The notes below the pieces were generated by a model. That model was not told where the DNA came from. It saw only the letters and a list, made by a program, of their open reading frames with translations, and made no database searches. Position numbers and translations under genes: made by a program. Of a stretch of 64,000 nt of DNA, positions 6,160 to 15,122 are shown in pieces (the first letter of the stretch is position 1; every line of letters starts with the position of its first letter). The stretch is taken from assembly GCF_000215955.2 (NCBI RefSeq), contig NZ_AFNV02000001.1:62001-126000 (forward strand), written 5' to 3'. This DNA comes from Salinisphaera shabanensis E1L3A (lineage in GTDB: Bacteria > Pseudomonadota > Gammaproteobacteria > Nevskiales > Salinisphaeraceae).

Positions 6160-7497
6160 TTAAACCGCGAGGTCCGCGGCAGCACGATTCGGCGTTCTGT
6201 CGTCATCGGCTCGCGGGAACAAGGCCACACCGACCGTAATCGGGCCCAACCGGCCAACAAACATCATGGCGATGACGATCCACTTGCCTGCCACGCTCAA
6301 CTCGGCGGTCGCGCCAAGGCTCAGGCCGACGGTGCCTATTGCCGAGGCCGATTCGAACATCAGCATCGCAAAATCCTGATCCTCGACCAGCATGAGCGCG
6401 GCCATGCCCACGACCAACGTACCGATATAAAACCCCGTCGCGGCCATGGCCATATGAATACGCCGCGAACTGATCGTCTGGCCCAGCAGACGGACCGTTT
6501 CACGCCCGGCCAGCGCGCCGCGCACTGCACCGTAGAAGATCGCTACCGTTGTCGACTTGATGCCGCCCCCGGTACCCGAGGGTGATGCACCCATCACCAT
6601 CGCGACCAGCAGCAATAGAATCGATGCCGAGCCGAGGTTCGCGATCGGCACCGTGTCGAAGCCGACGGTGGTCATGGCGGTCATGACTTGAAAGAACGCA
6701 GCGAGCAGCCGCTCCGGCCAGGCCATCTGGGCCAGATGCGCATCGGTGAGCGCGATCGACACGGTGCCGATCACGGCAAGCCAGAAAGTCACTCGAAGAA
6801 TGATGCGCGACGTCAGCGAGGGCGCACGCCGACGGGCGACCCAGCGCCACCAGTCACTCATGACGATAAAGCCAATGGCACCGAGATAACTCAACGCCGC
6901 AACCACGAGCACGATGCCGGCATTCGCACGGTACGCTTCGAGACTGGTATCGAACAGGCTGAAACCCGCGGTACAGAATGCCGACACGGAATGAAAAACG
7001 CCGTTCCAGAGCGCATCCGGCGTGCCGGCACGCGCGAAAAATAGCGTCAGCAACAGGGCCCCGACGAACTCGATGGCCAGCGTGAATACAATCACTGCGC
7101 GAATGAAAGCCGCGATATTCATATCGCGCGGCAGCACAAAGGCGCTGCGCGTAACGCCGCGGTGTACGGCATTGAGGCGATGCCGTAATGCGAGCATCAC
7201 GAACGAGCCCAGCGTCATGTAGCCGATCCCGCCGAGCTGAATCAGGCCGAGAATAATCAGTTCGCCGAAGAAACTATAGCTGCCCGACGGGCTGATCGAG
7301 ACCAGGCCCGTGGTCGAAACCGCCGAGGTCGCGGTGAACAAATGATCGAGCCATGCCAGCCCGGCGCGCTCGTGCGCAAACGGCAGGCACAGCAATGCAA
7401 AGCCACAGGCAACATAGAACGCGTAGCCCCATAGGACCAGCGTAACCGGGCGTCGGCGGCGAACAATGCCGGAAAGCCGTAACCGCCAGAGCTTCAA
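6160..7497 (-). CDS. Trk/Ktr-type potassium uptake membrane subunit
   Basis: A 445-residue membrane protein of the TrkH/KtrB superfamily that moves K+, often with Na+ or H+. Four pore loops are visible: TSAVSTTGL near 56-64, SAFCTAGFS, TAMTTVGFD and SAIGTVGLS, each with the filter glycine. About eight membrane-spanning segments surround them, and SGTGGGIKSTT is the family loop. The length fits KtrB better than the larger TrkH. No KtrA/TrkA-like RCK subunit is next to it, so the partner must be elsewhere. The gene is convergent with the LysE remnant. Confidence 0.9.
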   Translation of the reverse strand: MKLWRLRLSGIVRRRRPVTLVLWGYAFYVACGFALLCLPFAHERAGLAWLDHLFTATSAVSTTGLVSISPSGSYSFFGELIILGLIQLGGIGYMTLGSFVMLALRHRLNAVHRGVTRSAFVLPRDMNIAAFIRAVIVFTLAIEFVGALLLTLFFARAGTPDALWNGVFHSVSAFCTAGFSLFDTSLEAYRANAGIVLVVAALSYLGAIGFIVMSDWWRWVARRRAPSLTSRIILRVTFWLAVIGTVSIALTDAHLAQMAWPERLLAAFFQVMTAMTTVGFDTVPIANLGSASILLLLVAMVMGASPSGTGGGIKSTTVAIFYGAVRGALAGRETVRLLGQTISSRRIHMAMAATGFYIGTLVVGMAALMLVEDQDFAMLMFESASAIGTVGLSLGATAELSVAGKWIVIAMMFVGRLGPITVGVALFPRADDDRTPNRAAADLAV

Positions 7498-7581
7498 GAA
7501 AAAAAGCGACCGAAGTGAGCGAACGCCGATAATTGATCACAAACGATGAATGCGCGCTAGTCGCCCGTGTTCGCGCCGCCC

Positions 7582-7767
7582 CTAATGCAGATAGAGCATG
7601 TAATACACGCCAAAGCCGGCCGCCACGAGCGCCAGCACAATCCAGAAATACTTGTTCGAGATGAAGGCGAAGATAAACATCACGGTCACTACCGCGAAGC
7701 CCGCCATCAACAGGCCTGACCACCCGCCGCCTTGAATGACATCGATCCAACTTCTGATTGCGTCCAT
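7582..7767 (-). CDS. Small hypothetical membrane protein (61 aa)
   Basis: A 61-residue protein with two predicted membrane helices (about 18-36 and 40-58, FAVVTVMFIFAFI and YFWIVLALVAAGFGVYY) separated by a short SNK turn. A GGGGGA ribosome site lies a few bases before the ATG at 7767. I do not recognise a family. It stands alone between the K+ transporter gene and the divergent HIT gene. Confidence 0.65.
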   Translation of the reverse strand: MDAIRSWIDVIQGGGWSGLLMAGFAVVTVMFIFAFISNKYFWIVLALVAAGFGVYYMLYLH

Positions 7768-7882
7768 TGATCCCCCGATGAACTACGGCCCCGATACGGC
7801 CGGTTGCGCCTCGCCAATCTTATACAATGACGCCCCCGGCGCCGATAGCGCCGATCGTTTTCGTACCGCAAGGCCTACGCCG

Positions 7883-8302
7883 ATGCATATCAACGATCAA
7901 CTACTCGCCGATTGCCATGTGCTGGGCGCCCTAGAGCACGCAAGCGTTCTACTTCACCGCAACGCCGCGGTCGGCTGGTTCATCCTGGTGGTGGATACGC
8001 CCGCGGTCGACTGGCACCAGCTCGACGACGCAGAGCATGCTCGCGTGAGCGCTCAGATCCGTGCGCTCTCGCGCTTCGTCGCAAACGAATTCGAAGCCGA
8101 TAAGCTCAACGTCGCAACGCTGGGCAATCAGGTCGCACAAATGCATATACATATCATCGCCCGACACAAAAACGATGCCTGCTGGCCGCGACCGGTCTGG
8201 GGCAATCTCGAAGAATCGAACAACTATAGTCCGACAATGATCGCTGCACTGCGTGATCGTCTTGTCGCCGACCTCGGACTGGTCGCCGGCGGTATGGCAT
8301 GA
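7883..8302 (+). CDS. HIT-family (histidine triad) protein
   Basis: A 139-residue HIT-domain protein, a family of nucleotide-binding hydrolases or transferases. The active-site strand reads QMHIHIIAR (His88 and His90), followed by DACWPRPVWG, a block typical of a proteobacterial subgroup. The third His of the classic triad is replaced by Ile, so activity may be reduced or altered. The ATG at 7883 removes a non-conserved extension encoded upstream. Its stop overlaps the SlyX start (ATGA), so both are probably translated together. Confidence 0.88.
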   Translation: MHINDQLLADCHVLGALEHASVLLHRNAAVGWFILVVDTPAVDWHQLDDAEHARVSAQIRALSRFVANEFEADKLNVATLGNQVAQMHIHIIARHKNDACWPRPVWGNLEESNNYSPTMIAALRDRLVADLGLVAGGMA

Positions 8303-8502
8303 GCGAATCGAGCATCGAAACGCTGGAGATGCGTATCGCCTATCAGGACGCAACCATCGAACAGCTCAGCGACCTGGTCTATGCACAAAGCCGCGACATC
8401 GATCGGCTCAACGAACGCTATACGCAACTGCAATCGCGTATCGAATCTTTGTCCGAAGGCGGCGACGTCCAGGAACTGGACGAAACGCCGCCGCACTATT
8501 AG
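8299..8502 (+). CDS. slyX: SlyX family protein
   Basis: A 67-residue coiled-coil protein. Residues about 5-55 form heptads (LEMRIAYQDATIEQLSDLVYAQ), and the acidic tail ends in PPHY, as in SlyX proteins. The molecular function of SlyX is not settled. It overlaps the HIT gene by four bases. Confidence 0.92.
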   Translation: MSESSIETLEMRIAYQDATIEQLSDLVYAQSRDIDRLNERYTQLQSRIESLSEGGDVQELDETPPHY

Positions 8503-8577
8503 AACCGGTTGCTCATTTGCCGGGCAGCGCTGCGATCCACGGCAAGGCGATCGCAGGCGCCGATCGCGCCCGCGTGA

Positions 8578-8967
8578 CTAGAACTGAATACGACCGCCGC
8601 CGCCCTGCTGGCCACCGCCGCCATAACCGCCCTGGCCCGGCACCTGGATCTGCTGGCTTTGCTGGCGCTGCATTTCCTTGAGTTCCTCGATCGCGCGTTC
8701 GGCCGCGGCATTGACCGCATCCGGGAACTGATCGATCGCGCCGGAGAGCGTGTCGGCTTCGAGCTCGAACGACAGGGGCAGATTGCCGGCGGGCGTCATC
8801 AAGCTGGCGGAGCCTTCGTAGCGGGTTTCGCGCGAACTATCGTCTTCGCCTTCCTTGGTCACGGGAATCAGCCGGCGGATACTGCCCACCTTCAGATCCG
8901 TAAACGACTCCTCGCGATAGAGGCTGTCGGCATCGACCTTGATTTCGGGCATTTCGTTTTCGGCCAT
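8578..8967 (-). CDS. Conserved hypothetical cytoplasmic protein with Gly/Gln-rich tail
   Basis: A 129-residue protein starting MAENEMPEIKVDADSLY. The first 100 residues look like a folded beta-rich domain (DLKVGSIRRLIPV and LPLSFELEADTL); the C-terminal 30 are rich in Gly and Gln (GGYGGGGQQGGGGR) and likely disordered. The ATG at 8967 has AGGAAA six bases upstream and is preferred to the in-frame start at 9003. Similar proteins with PEIKVDAD..LYREE...D are, as I recall, conserved in gammaproteobacteria without an assigned role. Confidence 0.75.
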   Translation of the reverse strand: MAENEMPEIKVDADSLYREESFTDLKVGSIRRLIPVTKEGEDDSSRETRYEGSASLMTPAGNLPLSFELEADTLSGAIDQFPDAVNAAAERAIEELKEMQRQQSQQIQVPGQGGYGGGGQQGGGGRIQF

Positions 8968-9052
8968 GACGGTTTCCTTGAACGTCAAAAACAATGACCG
9001 CAAGGATAACAGCGTGCAGCCGCGAGGCTAAGCGCCTCGCCTGTACGCAGTG

Positions 9053-9604
9053 CTACTTGAGCGCTTCGGCGTTCTGGAACGCCGAGTTGATACGCGCCTG
9101 TAGCTCTTGCTTGAACGCTGCACGCAACTGTTCACGGGCACGGGTCACGTCGGGACCTTGAACCAGTGTTTGTTGCAAGCCGTTGTAGATAGAAAAGGTC
9201 TGAACGCCACCATCGCCTTCGTTGGCCGTACGCAGCAGTTCGGTTGACGCGGCGACCGCCGCGGTCACGCCGGTTTCGTCTTCCTGCTGGTGCACGATAT
9301 ACATGATGCGCAACACACGTACGCCCGTCGGCAGCTCCTGCCCGGCCATGCGAATCGTGGCCTGGCGCGCGCCGGACAACGCCTCGCGTGCGAGCGATGT
9401 CACCAGTTCCTCGGTCAGCATGGAGTAACGCGCATCCGCGACCGGCACGATATCCAGATAGACCGGCCGCTGCGGACGTTCACGGACTGGCTCGGCTGCT
9501 GTGCCTCCCTGCTGCGTCTGCGCGAACGCGCTCGGGGCAAGCAGGCAAGCCAACAGCGCTAGCCAGACAGCGCCTCGCGGAAAAAGAAGAAACCGAGCAT
9601 TCAT
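9053..9604 (-). CDS. Exported hypothetical protein
   Basis: A 183-residue protein with a clear signal peptide (MNARFLLFPRGAVWLALLACLLAPSAFAQ in two parts: basic start, hydrophobic core, AFA-Q cleavage site near residue 28). The mature part is rich in Arg, Gln and Glu and mostly helical towards the end (AREQLRAAFKQELQARINSAFQ). I recognise no domain. The start at 9604 is chosen because it begins the signal peptide. It lies just downstream of ppc on the same strand. Confidence 0.75.
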   Translation of the reverse strand: MNARFLLFPRGAVWLALLACLLAPSAFAQTQQGGTAAEPVRERPQRPVYLDIVPVADARYSMLTEELVTSLAREALSGARQATIRMAGQELPTGVRVLRIMYIVHQQEDETGVTAAVAASTELLRTANEGDGGVQTFSIYNGLQQTLVQGPDVTRAREQLRAAFKQELQARINSAFQNAEALK

Positions 9605-9639
9605 GGTGTTGATCTCACTATCGATAACGCGAAACGACG

Positions 9640-12426
9640 TCAGCCCGTATTGCGCATGCCGGCAGCGATCGCGTTGATCGAGCGCAACACCGGATCCAGC
9701 CATACACGATCGCCGCCTTCACGATAGCGCGTGAGCGCGGTGATCTGAATATGGTTGAGCGGATCGAGATACGGCCGACGCCGATCCAGCGAGCGTTTGA
9801 GCACGGCATCGTCGTCAAGCAGCGCGGTCTCTCCGGTAATCGCGAGTATACGCTCGACGGCGCGCTCGTACTCGGCCTTGATGGATTCGAAAATCGCGTT
9901 CTGTGCCGGTGCAAGCTCGGCATACGTTGCCGCGATGCGCAGGTCTGCCTTGGCCAGCGACATCTGCACGCTGTCGATAATGGTGCGGAAATACGGCCAG
10001 TCGCGATAGAGCGCTACCAGCTCGTCGTTGTCGATACCGGCGTCGTTGAGCGCCGTGCCCACGCCGAGCCAGCCGGGCAAGGTATGGCGCGACTGTGCCC
10101 AGGCGAAAACCCAGGAAATCGCCCGAATCGAGGACTTGCCGCGTACCGCCTTGCGATGGCCGGGCCGCGAACCGATATTCAGCGCGCCAATTTCGGCCGT
10201 GGGCGTGGCCGCATAGAAATAATCGAAAAAGCCGTCGGTGTCTTCGGTCAGACGCCGATAGAACGCCTCGCCGGTATCCGATAGTGCGCTGGCGATACGG
10301 GAATGATCGGTATCGTCGGTGGCAAAACCGCTGGCCTTGAGCGTGCCGGTGATACCGAGCGTGAGCTCGTGCACGGCGGTTTCCGGATTGCTGTACTTGG
10401 CGAAGATCATTTCGCCCTGCTCGGTGAACTTGATCCGCGAACGCACCGTGCCCGGCGGCTGCGACACGATCGCCTGATGGGTCGGCCCGCCACCACGGCC
10501 GACGGTGCCGCCACGACCATGAAACAGCAGACTGTCGACCTCGTGCTTATCGCACACCGCGACCGCCAGCTGCTGGGCTTTATACAGCTGCCAGCGCGAG
10601 GCCATGATGCCGCCGTCCTTGCAGGAATCCGAATAGCCGAGCATGACTTCCTGTCGGCGCGTGCCGTCGCCCTGGGCTTCGAGGAATGCGCGATAGGCCG
10701 GCTGACCCAGCAGGCCGTCGAGCACCGGTTCGATATGCTCGAGATCGGCCACGGTTTCGAACAACGGCGCGATCGCCAGCGGCGGCGTAACCGCCCCCGG
10801 CTCATAGACGCCGGTTGCACGCATCAGCCATAGCAGCGCGAGCATGTCCGAAACGTTGTGCGTCATCGAAATCACGTAACTGCCAAAGGCATCAACACCC
10901 AGTGTGCGGGTGAATTCGCGTACCACCGCAAGGCTGTCGAGCGTATCGCCCACGTCACCGGACACATCCACCCGTGCCACGTCGGGCACCTCGTCGCGCG
11001 CGAGCTGCGCGGCCAGTATCTCGGTACGTGCGGCGTCGTCGAGCGATTCGTAGTCTTCGCAGATGTCGAGCGCGGCAAACAGCTCGTGAATGCACCGGGT
11101 ATGACGGGTGGATTCTTCGCGCAGATCCAGCCGCGCGAGATGAAAACCGAATGTCTGTACCAGACGCTGCAGATCTTTGATTTCATCCTCGGCGATCGCC
11201 TCATCGCCGTGCCCGGCCAGCGATTCGCGCATGATCCGGATTTCGTCGACCAGTTCGGCGGCGCTGTTATAGGCGACCGGGCTGCGTTCGCTGCGCTCGG
11301 CGCGCAGGCGCAACTCGGTCTGCAGCTGATCGACCATCGCGGAGATGCGCTGGCGCATGAGATAGAGCTTGCGCCGATAGGGTTCGGCCGCAAAGCGTTC
11401 GGCGCGTACGCCGGTATGCGCGGCAATCCGTTGTTCGTCGTCGGCCAGTGACTGCCAGAACGCATCGCTGGGATTGCACCAACGTGCCGAAAACGACAGC
11501 CGGCTGGCCAGATGATCGATCCGCCGCAAATATTCGGAAAGCACCTCGCGCGCCTGCATGCGCAATGCATAACGGGTCTCGCGCGCGGTGACGTACGGGT
11601 TGCCGTCGCGATCGCCGCCAATCCAGGAGCCGAAATCCAGCACGGTCGGCGGCTCCACGCGTTCGCCGTAGGCATTGGACAAGGCGCGTTCGAGGTTGCG
11701 ATAGATCACCGGCACGCTGGAAAACAGCGATGCACGGAAGTAATAGAGGCCGTTGCGGATCTCGTCCGCGACGGTCGGGCGCGAGCCACGCAGTTCTTCG
11801 GTTTTCCAGAGCACTTGAATGTTCTGGCGAATGTGTTCCTCGATCTCGGCGTGGCGGCGCTCATCGGGCGTATCGAAGGCCAGTTCGCGAAACCACTCGA
11901 ACAGACGCCGCAATGCGTCGAGCACCGCACGCGGTTTGGCTTCAGTGGGGTGCGCGGTAAACACCGGCATGAATGACAGCCGCTCAAGCCGCGCAAGCGC
12001 CTGCTCCAGACTCACCCCCTCGTCGGCCAGATCGGTAAAACTGCGATTGAACGAACCGATCCACTGCGGGTTGCCATTGGCCGCCAGCGCGCGTCGGGTG
12101 CGATGCGCATGCAGTTCTTCGAGCAGGTTGGCGAGATTGAAATAGATCGCGAAGGCCCGGGTGACCTCGGTCATCGTCTCGGCCGGCAGACCGGCAACCA
12201 GCGCCTGCAGCTCGGCACGCTTTTGCGCGTCGTCTTGTTCGCGTAGCGCGATATAGCCGCGCCTCAGGATTTCCACGGTATCGAAGACGCCCTCGCGCGC
12301 CTGCGAGCGCAATACGTCGCCCAGCAATGTACCGGCTGCGCGGACTTGCGCGCGCAGCGCTTCATCGTGGGCAGCGACGTCGGTCGTGCTCATCGCCGGG
12401 TGTTTTTCATTGATCGACGGATTCAT
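9640..12426 (-). CDS. ppc: Phosphoenolpyruvate carboxylase
   Basis: This enzyme carboxylates phosphoenolpyruvate to oxaloacetate and feeds the citric acid cycle. At 928 residues it has the normal bacterial length. Visible signatures are VFTAHPTEAKPR with catalytic His159, LGYSDSCKDGG, the glycine-rich loop FHGRGGTVGRGGGP, GSRPGHRK, and the conserved C-terminal RNTG. A start at 12393 (MSTTDVAAH) is also possible; neither has a strong ribosome site. It is transcribed away from the NUDIX gene. Confidence 0.98.
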   Translation of the reverse strand: MNPSINEKHPAMSTTDVAAHDEALRAQVRAAGTLLGDVLRSQAREGVFDTVEILRRGYIALREQDDAQKRAELQALVAGLPAETMTEVTRAFAIYFNLANLLEELHAHRTRRALAANGNPQWIGSFNRSFTDLADEGVSLEQALARLERLSFMPVFTAHPTEAKPRAVLDALRRLFEWFRELAFDTPDERRHAEIEEHIRQNIQVLWKTEELRGSRPTVADEIRNGLYYFRASLFSSVPVIYRNLERALSNAYGERVEPPTVLDFGSWIGGDRDGNPYVTARETRYALRMQAREVLSEYLRRIDHLASRLSFSARWCNPSDAFWQSLADDEQRIAAHTGVRAERFAAEPYRRKLYLMRQRISAMVDQLQTELRLRAERSERSPVAYNSAAELVDEIRIMRESLAGHGDEAIAEDEIKDLQRLVQTFGFHLARLDLREESTRHTRCIHELFAALDICEDYESLDDAARTEILAAQLARDEVPDVARVDVSGDVGDTLDSLAVVREFTRTLGVDAFGSYVISMTHNVSDMLALLWLMRATGVYEPGAVTPPLAIAPLFETVADLEHIEPVLDGLLGQPAYRAFLEAQGDGTRRQEVMLGYSDSCKDGGIMASRWQLYKAQQLAVAVCDKHEVDSLLFHGRGGTVGRGGGPTHQAIVSQPPGTVRSRIKFTEQGEMIFAKYSNPETAVHELTLGITGTLKASGFATDDTDHSRIASALSDTGEAFYRRLTEDTDGFFDYFYAATPTAEIGALNIGSRPGHRKAVRGKSSIRAISWVFAWAQSRHTLPGWLGVGTALNDAGIDNDELVALYRDWPYFRTIIDSVQMSLAKADLRIAATYAELAPAQNAIFESIKAEYERAVERILAITGETALLDDDAVLKRSLDRRRPYLDPLNHIQITALTRYREGGDRVWLDPVLRSINAIAAGMRNTG

Positions 12427-12508
12427 GTCTCAGCCGTTTGCATGGTTCGTGCCGACTCGCAGAATAGCAGCGCACGGATCGCCACTCGTTGTCTGCTAAT
12501 CTTGCGCG

Positions 12509-13108
12509 ATGCCGAAACCCATGACGTACTGCCCCAACTGCGGCGCGCCGACCGAGTTCAAGATCCCGGCAGGCGATGACCGCAAGCGCAATATCTGCAC
12601 CGCCACCGGCGAGATCTTTTACGACAACCCGCGCAACGTGGTGGGCTGTATTGTCGAGCATGAAGACAAGATCCTCATGTGCCGGCGTGCGATCGAGCCG
12701 CGGCTGGGTTTCTGGACGTTGCCGGCCGGTTTTCTGGAGCTGGGCGAAACGATCTATCAGGGTGCGGCGCGCGAAACCCGCGAAGAAGCCCAGGCCGAAG
12801 TCCGCGACGCCGAGCTGTTCGCGATGATCGACGTGACCCATATCGGGCAGGTGCATATCTTCTATCGTGCAAAACTGGCCGGCAGCCACTACGGCGCAGG
12901 TCAGGAAAGCCAGATTGCCCTCCTGCAAAGCGAAGACGAGATCGAATGGTCGCAGCTGGCCTTTCCGACCATTCATCGGGCGCTGAGCCATTATTTCGCC
13001 GACCGCGCGCGCGGGCGCTTCGAGCTGCATACCGACGATCTTGGCGCCGACGACTGGCGACAGATGAATCTCGATCGCGTCGCCAGAACGGCCGACGAGC
13101 AATCCTAA
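12509..13108 (+). CDS. NUDIX hydrolase with N-terminal zinc ribbon
   Basis: A 199-residue hydrolase that would act on nucleoside diphosphates linked to another group. The N-terminus has YCPNCGAP, half of a zinc ribbon, and the NUDIX box is GFLELGETIYQGAARETREEA, matching GX5EX7REUXEE. The arrangement resembles NudC-like or ADP-ribose-type enzymes, but the second cysteine pair is not complete (only NICTATG). The specific substrate cannot be set from sequence. Confidence 0.88.
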   Translation: MPKPMTYCPNCGAPTEFKIPAGDDRKRNICTATGEIFYDNPRNVVGCIVEHEDKILMCRRAIEPRLGFWTLPAGFLELGETIYQGAARETREEAQAEVRDAELFAMIDVTHIGQVHIFYRAKLAGSHYGAGQESQIALLQSEDEIEWSQLAFPTIHRALSHYFADRARGRFELHTDDLGADDWRQMNLDRVARTADEQS

Positions 13109-13312
13109 CAACCAAGGTGCGCCTGACCCAGATCAAGGCGTGACGCGGTGTTGCGGGGTTCAATAGACGTGCGGGTTGCATTCTCCATAGCGCGCATTCG
13201 CAGTGCGTATGGAATGACGTCGACGCGCGGGCTCGCGGACGGCGACTCGCGCGCGTCGGACAGCTGATAAACTGTCGCCTATCTAAGGTTTTTGTTACGA
13301 GGCTCGACCACG

Positions 13313-13636
13313 ATGACGTTCGTTGTCACCGAGAACTGCATCAAGTGCAAGTACACCGACTGCGTGGAAGTCTGCCCGGTCGATTGTTTCCACGAAGGCC
13401 CGAACTTCCTGGCCATCGACCCGGAAGAGTGCATCGACTGCACGCTTTGTGAGCCCGAGTGCCCGGTCGAGGCGATTCTGTCGGAAGACGATCTGCCTGC
13501 AGACCAGGCGCACTTCCTGGAGCTCAACGCAGAACTGTCCGCCAAGTGGCCGGTGATCACCGAGATCAAGGACGCGCCGGCCGATGCCGACGAATGGGCC
13601 GACAAGCCGGACAAGCTCAAACTACTCGAGCGCTAG
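13313..13636 (+). CDS. fdxA: 7Fe ferredoxin FdxA
   Basis: A 107-residue electron carrier closely resembling Azotobacter ferredoxin I. Cysteine motifs [17 protein letters not shown] (cysteines 9, 12, 17, 21, 25) and [12 protein letters not shown] supply ligands for a 3Fe-4S and a 4Fe-4S cluster. The C-terminal 50 residues ([14 protein letters not shown]...LKLLER) are also family-typical. The start is the ATG at 13313, since the mature proteins begin TFVVTENC. Its end overlaps the convergent CYTH gene by four bases. The 200 bases upstream are non-coding and contain its promoter. Confidence 0.97.
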   Translation: MTFVVTENCIKCKYTDCVEVCPVDCFHEGPNFLAIDPEECIDCTLCEPECPVEAILSEDDLPADQAHFLELNAELSAKWPVITEIKDAPADADEWADKPDKLKLLER

Positions 13637-14166
13637 GACGCGGGTTGCGCTGACGCGCCCTGCGTTTCGATGAGATCGATATAGGCACCTTCGACGAGGG
13701 CTGAATCGTCGATGCCGAGCTCTCGCATGAGCTGTTCGGCTTCGTCGTGGCCGGTTCCAATCGGCTCGTCGGCCAGTACCACTTCCAGTTCCATGTAGTC
13801 GCCCAGGCCGGCGACATGGTCGAGGTGGATGCGCGTGCGCCTGGCCATGAACAATGTCCGGGTTTTGATCACCTCGCCGCGCAGTCCGTTGGCCATTTCT
13901 AGCAAACGTCTCATGGCATCCGGATCAGCCACCGCATTGCGCTCGTATTCACAGGCTTTCGGTCCGCTCGCATCCGGACGGCGATAGAAGATCAGCTCAC
14001 CCTCGCCGTTGCCGAAACGACGCAGCTTGAGCCGGCCGTTCGCGCAATGGAAAAAAATATCGTGCTGCTCGATCAGCCACGGGCCGTCATCGGCGAGTTC
14101 GGCAACGCGCGTTCTCAGCGCTTGCGCATCGGCTACCGCTGCCTTGATTTCGATATTGCGTGCCAT
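13633..14166 (-). CDS. CYTH domain protein (class IV adenylate cyclase/thiamine triphosphatase superfamily)
   Basis: A 177-residue triphosphate tunnel metalloenzyme. The N-terminal EIK of [11 protein letters not shown] is the ExExK-like signature; basic residues of the tunnel follow ([18 protein letters not shown]), then [22 protein letters not shown] with the acidic metal site. The family cyclises ATP or cleaves inorganic or organic triphosphates; which applies here is open. Its ATG shares one base with the xerD stop (TGATG), so the two genes are translationally coupled. Confidence 0.88.
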   Translation of the reverse strand: MARNIEIKAAVADAQALRTRVAELADDGPWLIEQHDIFFHCANGRLKLRRFGNGEGELIFYRRPDASGPKACEYERNAVADPDAMRRLLEMANGLRGEVIKTRTLFMARRTRIHLDHVAGLGDYMELEVVLADEPIGTGHDEAEQLMRELGIDDSALVEGAYIDLIETQGASAQPAS

Positions 14167-15077
14167 CAGCCGCGCGGATGATGTTCGGCGTGGAGTGCGG
14201 TCAGACGTGCACGCGCAACGTGGGTATAAATCTGCGTAGTCGACAGGTCGGCATGCCCCAGCAGCATCTGTACGGCTCTCAAATCGGCGCCGTGATTGAG
14301 CAGGTGAGTCGCAAACGCATGGCGCAGCGCATGCGGCGATACGTCGTTGCGAATGCCTGCCTGCTCGGCATAACCGCGAATCCGATGCCAGACGTTCTGG
14401 CGCGTCATGCCGCCACCGCGCCCGGTGACGAACAGCGCATCGCTTTGTTTCGCCCCGAGCAGGATGCCGCGCGCTTCGCGCATGTACTGTTCCAGCCATT
14501 CGACCGCGGCCAGACCCAGCGGAACCAGGCGTTCGCGCCCGCCCTTGCCGGTCACGCGAATCACGCCCTGGCGTGTGTTGACCTGGGCACGGGTCGCACC
14601 GACCAGCTCGGATACACGTAAACCGGCGGCATACATGAGTTCGAGCATGGCGCGATCGCGCAGGCCGATGTCGCTATCGGTATCGGGTGCGTTGAGTAGC
14701 GCTTCGACATCGGCCTCGGTCAGCGTTTTCGGCAGGCGCCGGCCCTGGGTCGGCATTTCGATCAGCGCAGTCGGGTCTTCGTCGATGGCGTTGGCGCGCA
14801 GCTGATAGCGATAGAACTGGCGCAGACTCGACAGCAGACGCGCCGCGCTGCGCGGGCTCGAACCGGGGGTGTTGCGCGCGGCAAGATAGGCCTGAAGATC
14901 CGCCCGTTTGGCCTGTATGAGCGCGACGCGCCGGTCCAGCCATTTGGCGAAATGGGCGAGATCGTTACGATAGGCGCCGAGCGTGGCATCGGATAGCCCG
15001 CGCTCGGCCCAGAGTCCGTCAATGAAGGATTCGATCACCCGCGCGGTGTCGTCATCCAGAGCGTCGATAGCGGCCAT
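14166..15077 (-). CDS. xerD: Tyrosine recombinase XerD
   Basis: A 303-residue recombinase that with XerC resolves chromosome dimers at dif. The core-binding domain (about 10-105) is followed by catalytic residues: Arg in AAGLRVSELVG, Lys in VTGKGGRERLVP, HALRHAFATHLLNHGADLRAVQ, LGH in MLLGHADLSTT, and the nucleophile in QIYTHVA. The end sequence LTALHAEHHPRG is characteristic of XerD rather than XerC. It diverges from zapE with only 45 bases between them. Confidence 0.95.
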   Translation of the reverse strand: MAAIDALDDDTARVIESFIDGLWAERGLSDATLGAYRNDLAHFAKWLDRRVALIQAKRADLQAYLAARNTPGSSPRSAARLLSSLRQFYRYQLRANAIDEDPTALIEMPTQGRRLPKTLTEADVEALLNAPDTDSDIGLRDRAMLELMYAAGLRVSELVGATRAQVNTRQGVIRVTGKGGRERLVPLGLAAVEWLEQYMREARGILLGAKQSDALFVTGRGGGMTRQNVWHRIRGYAEQAGIRNDVSPHALRHAFATHLLNHGADLRAVQMLLGHADLSTTQIYTHVARARLTALHAEHHPRG

Positions 15078-15122
15078 GGCGAGCAGCGTATAATAAACGG
15101 GTTTTAAAGCACGAGAGTTTGC

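Noticed and set aside
12407-13111. 234-codon minus-strand frame opposite the NUDIX gene
   Set aside because: High-GC antisense shadow; the plus strand has a complete NUDIX box and zinc-ribbon start.
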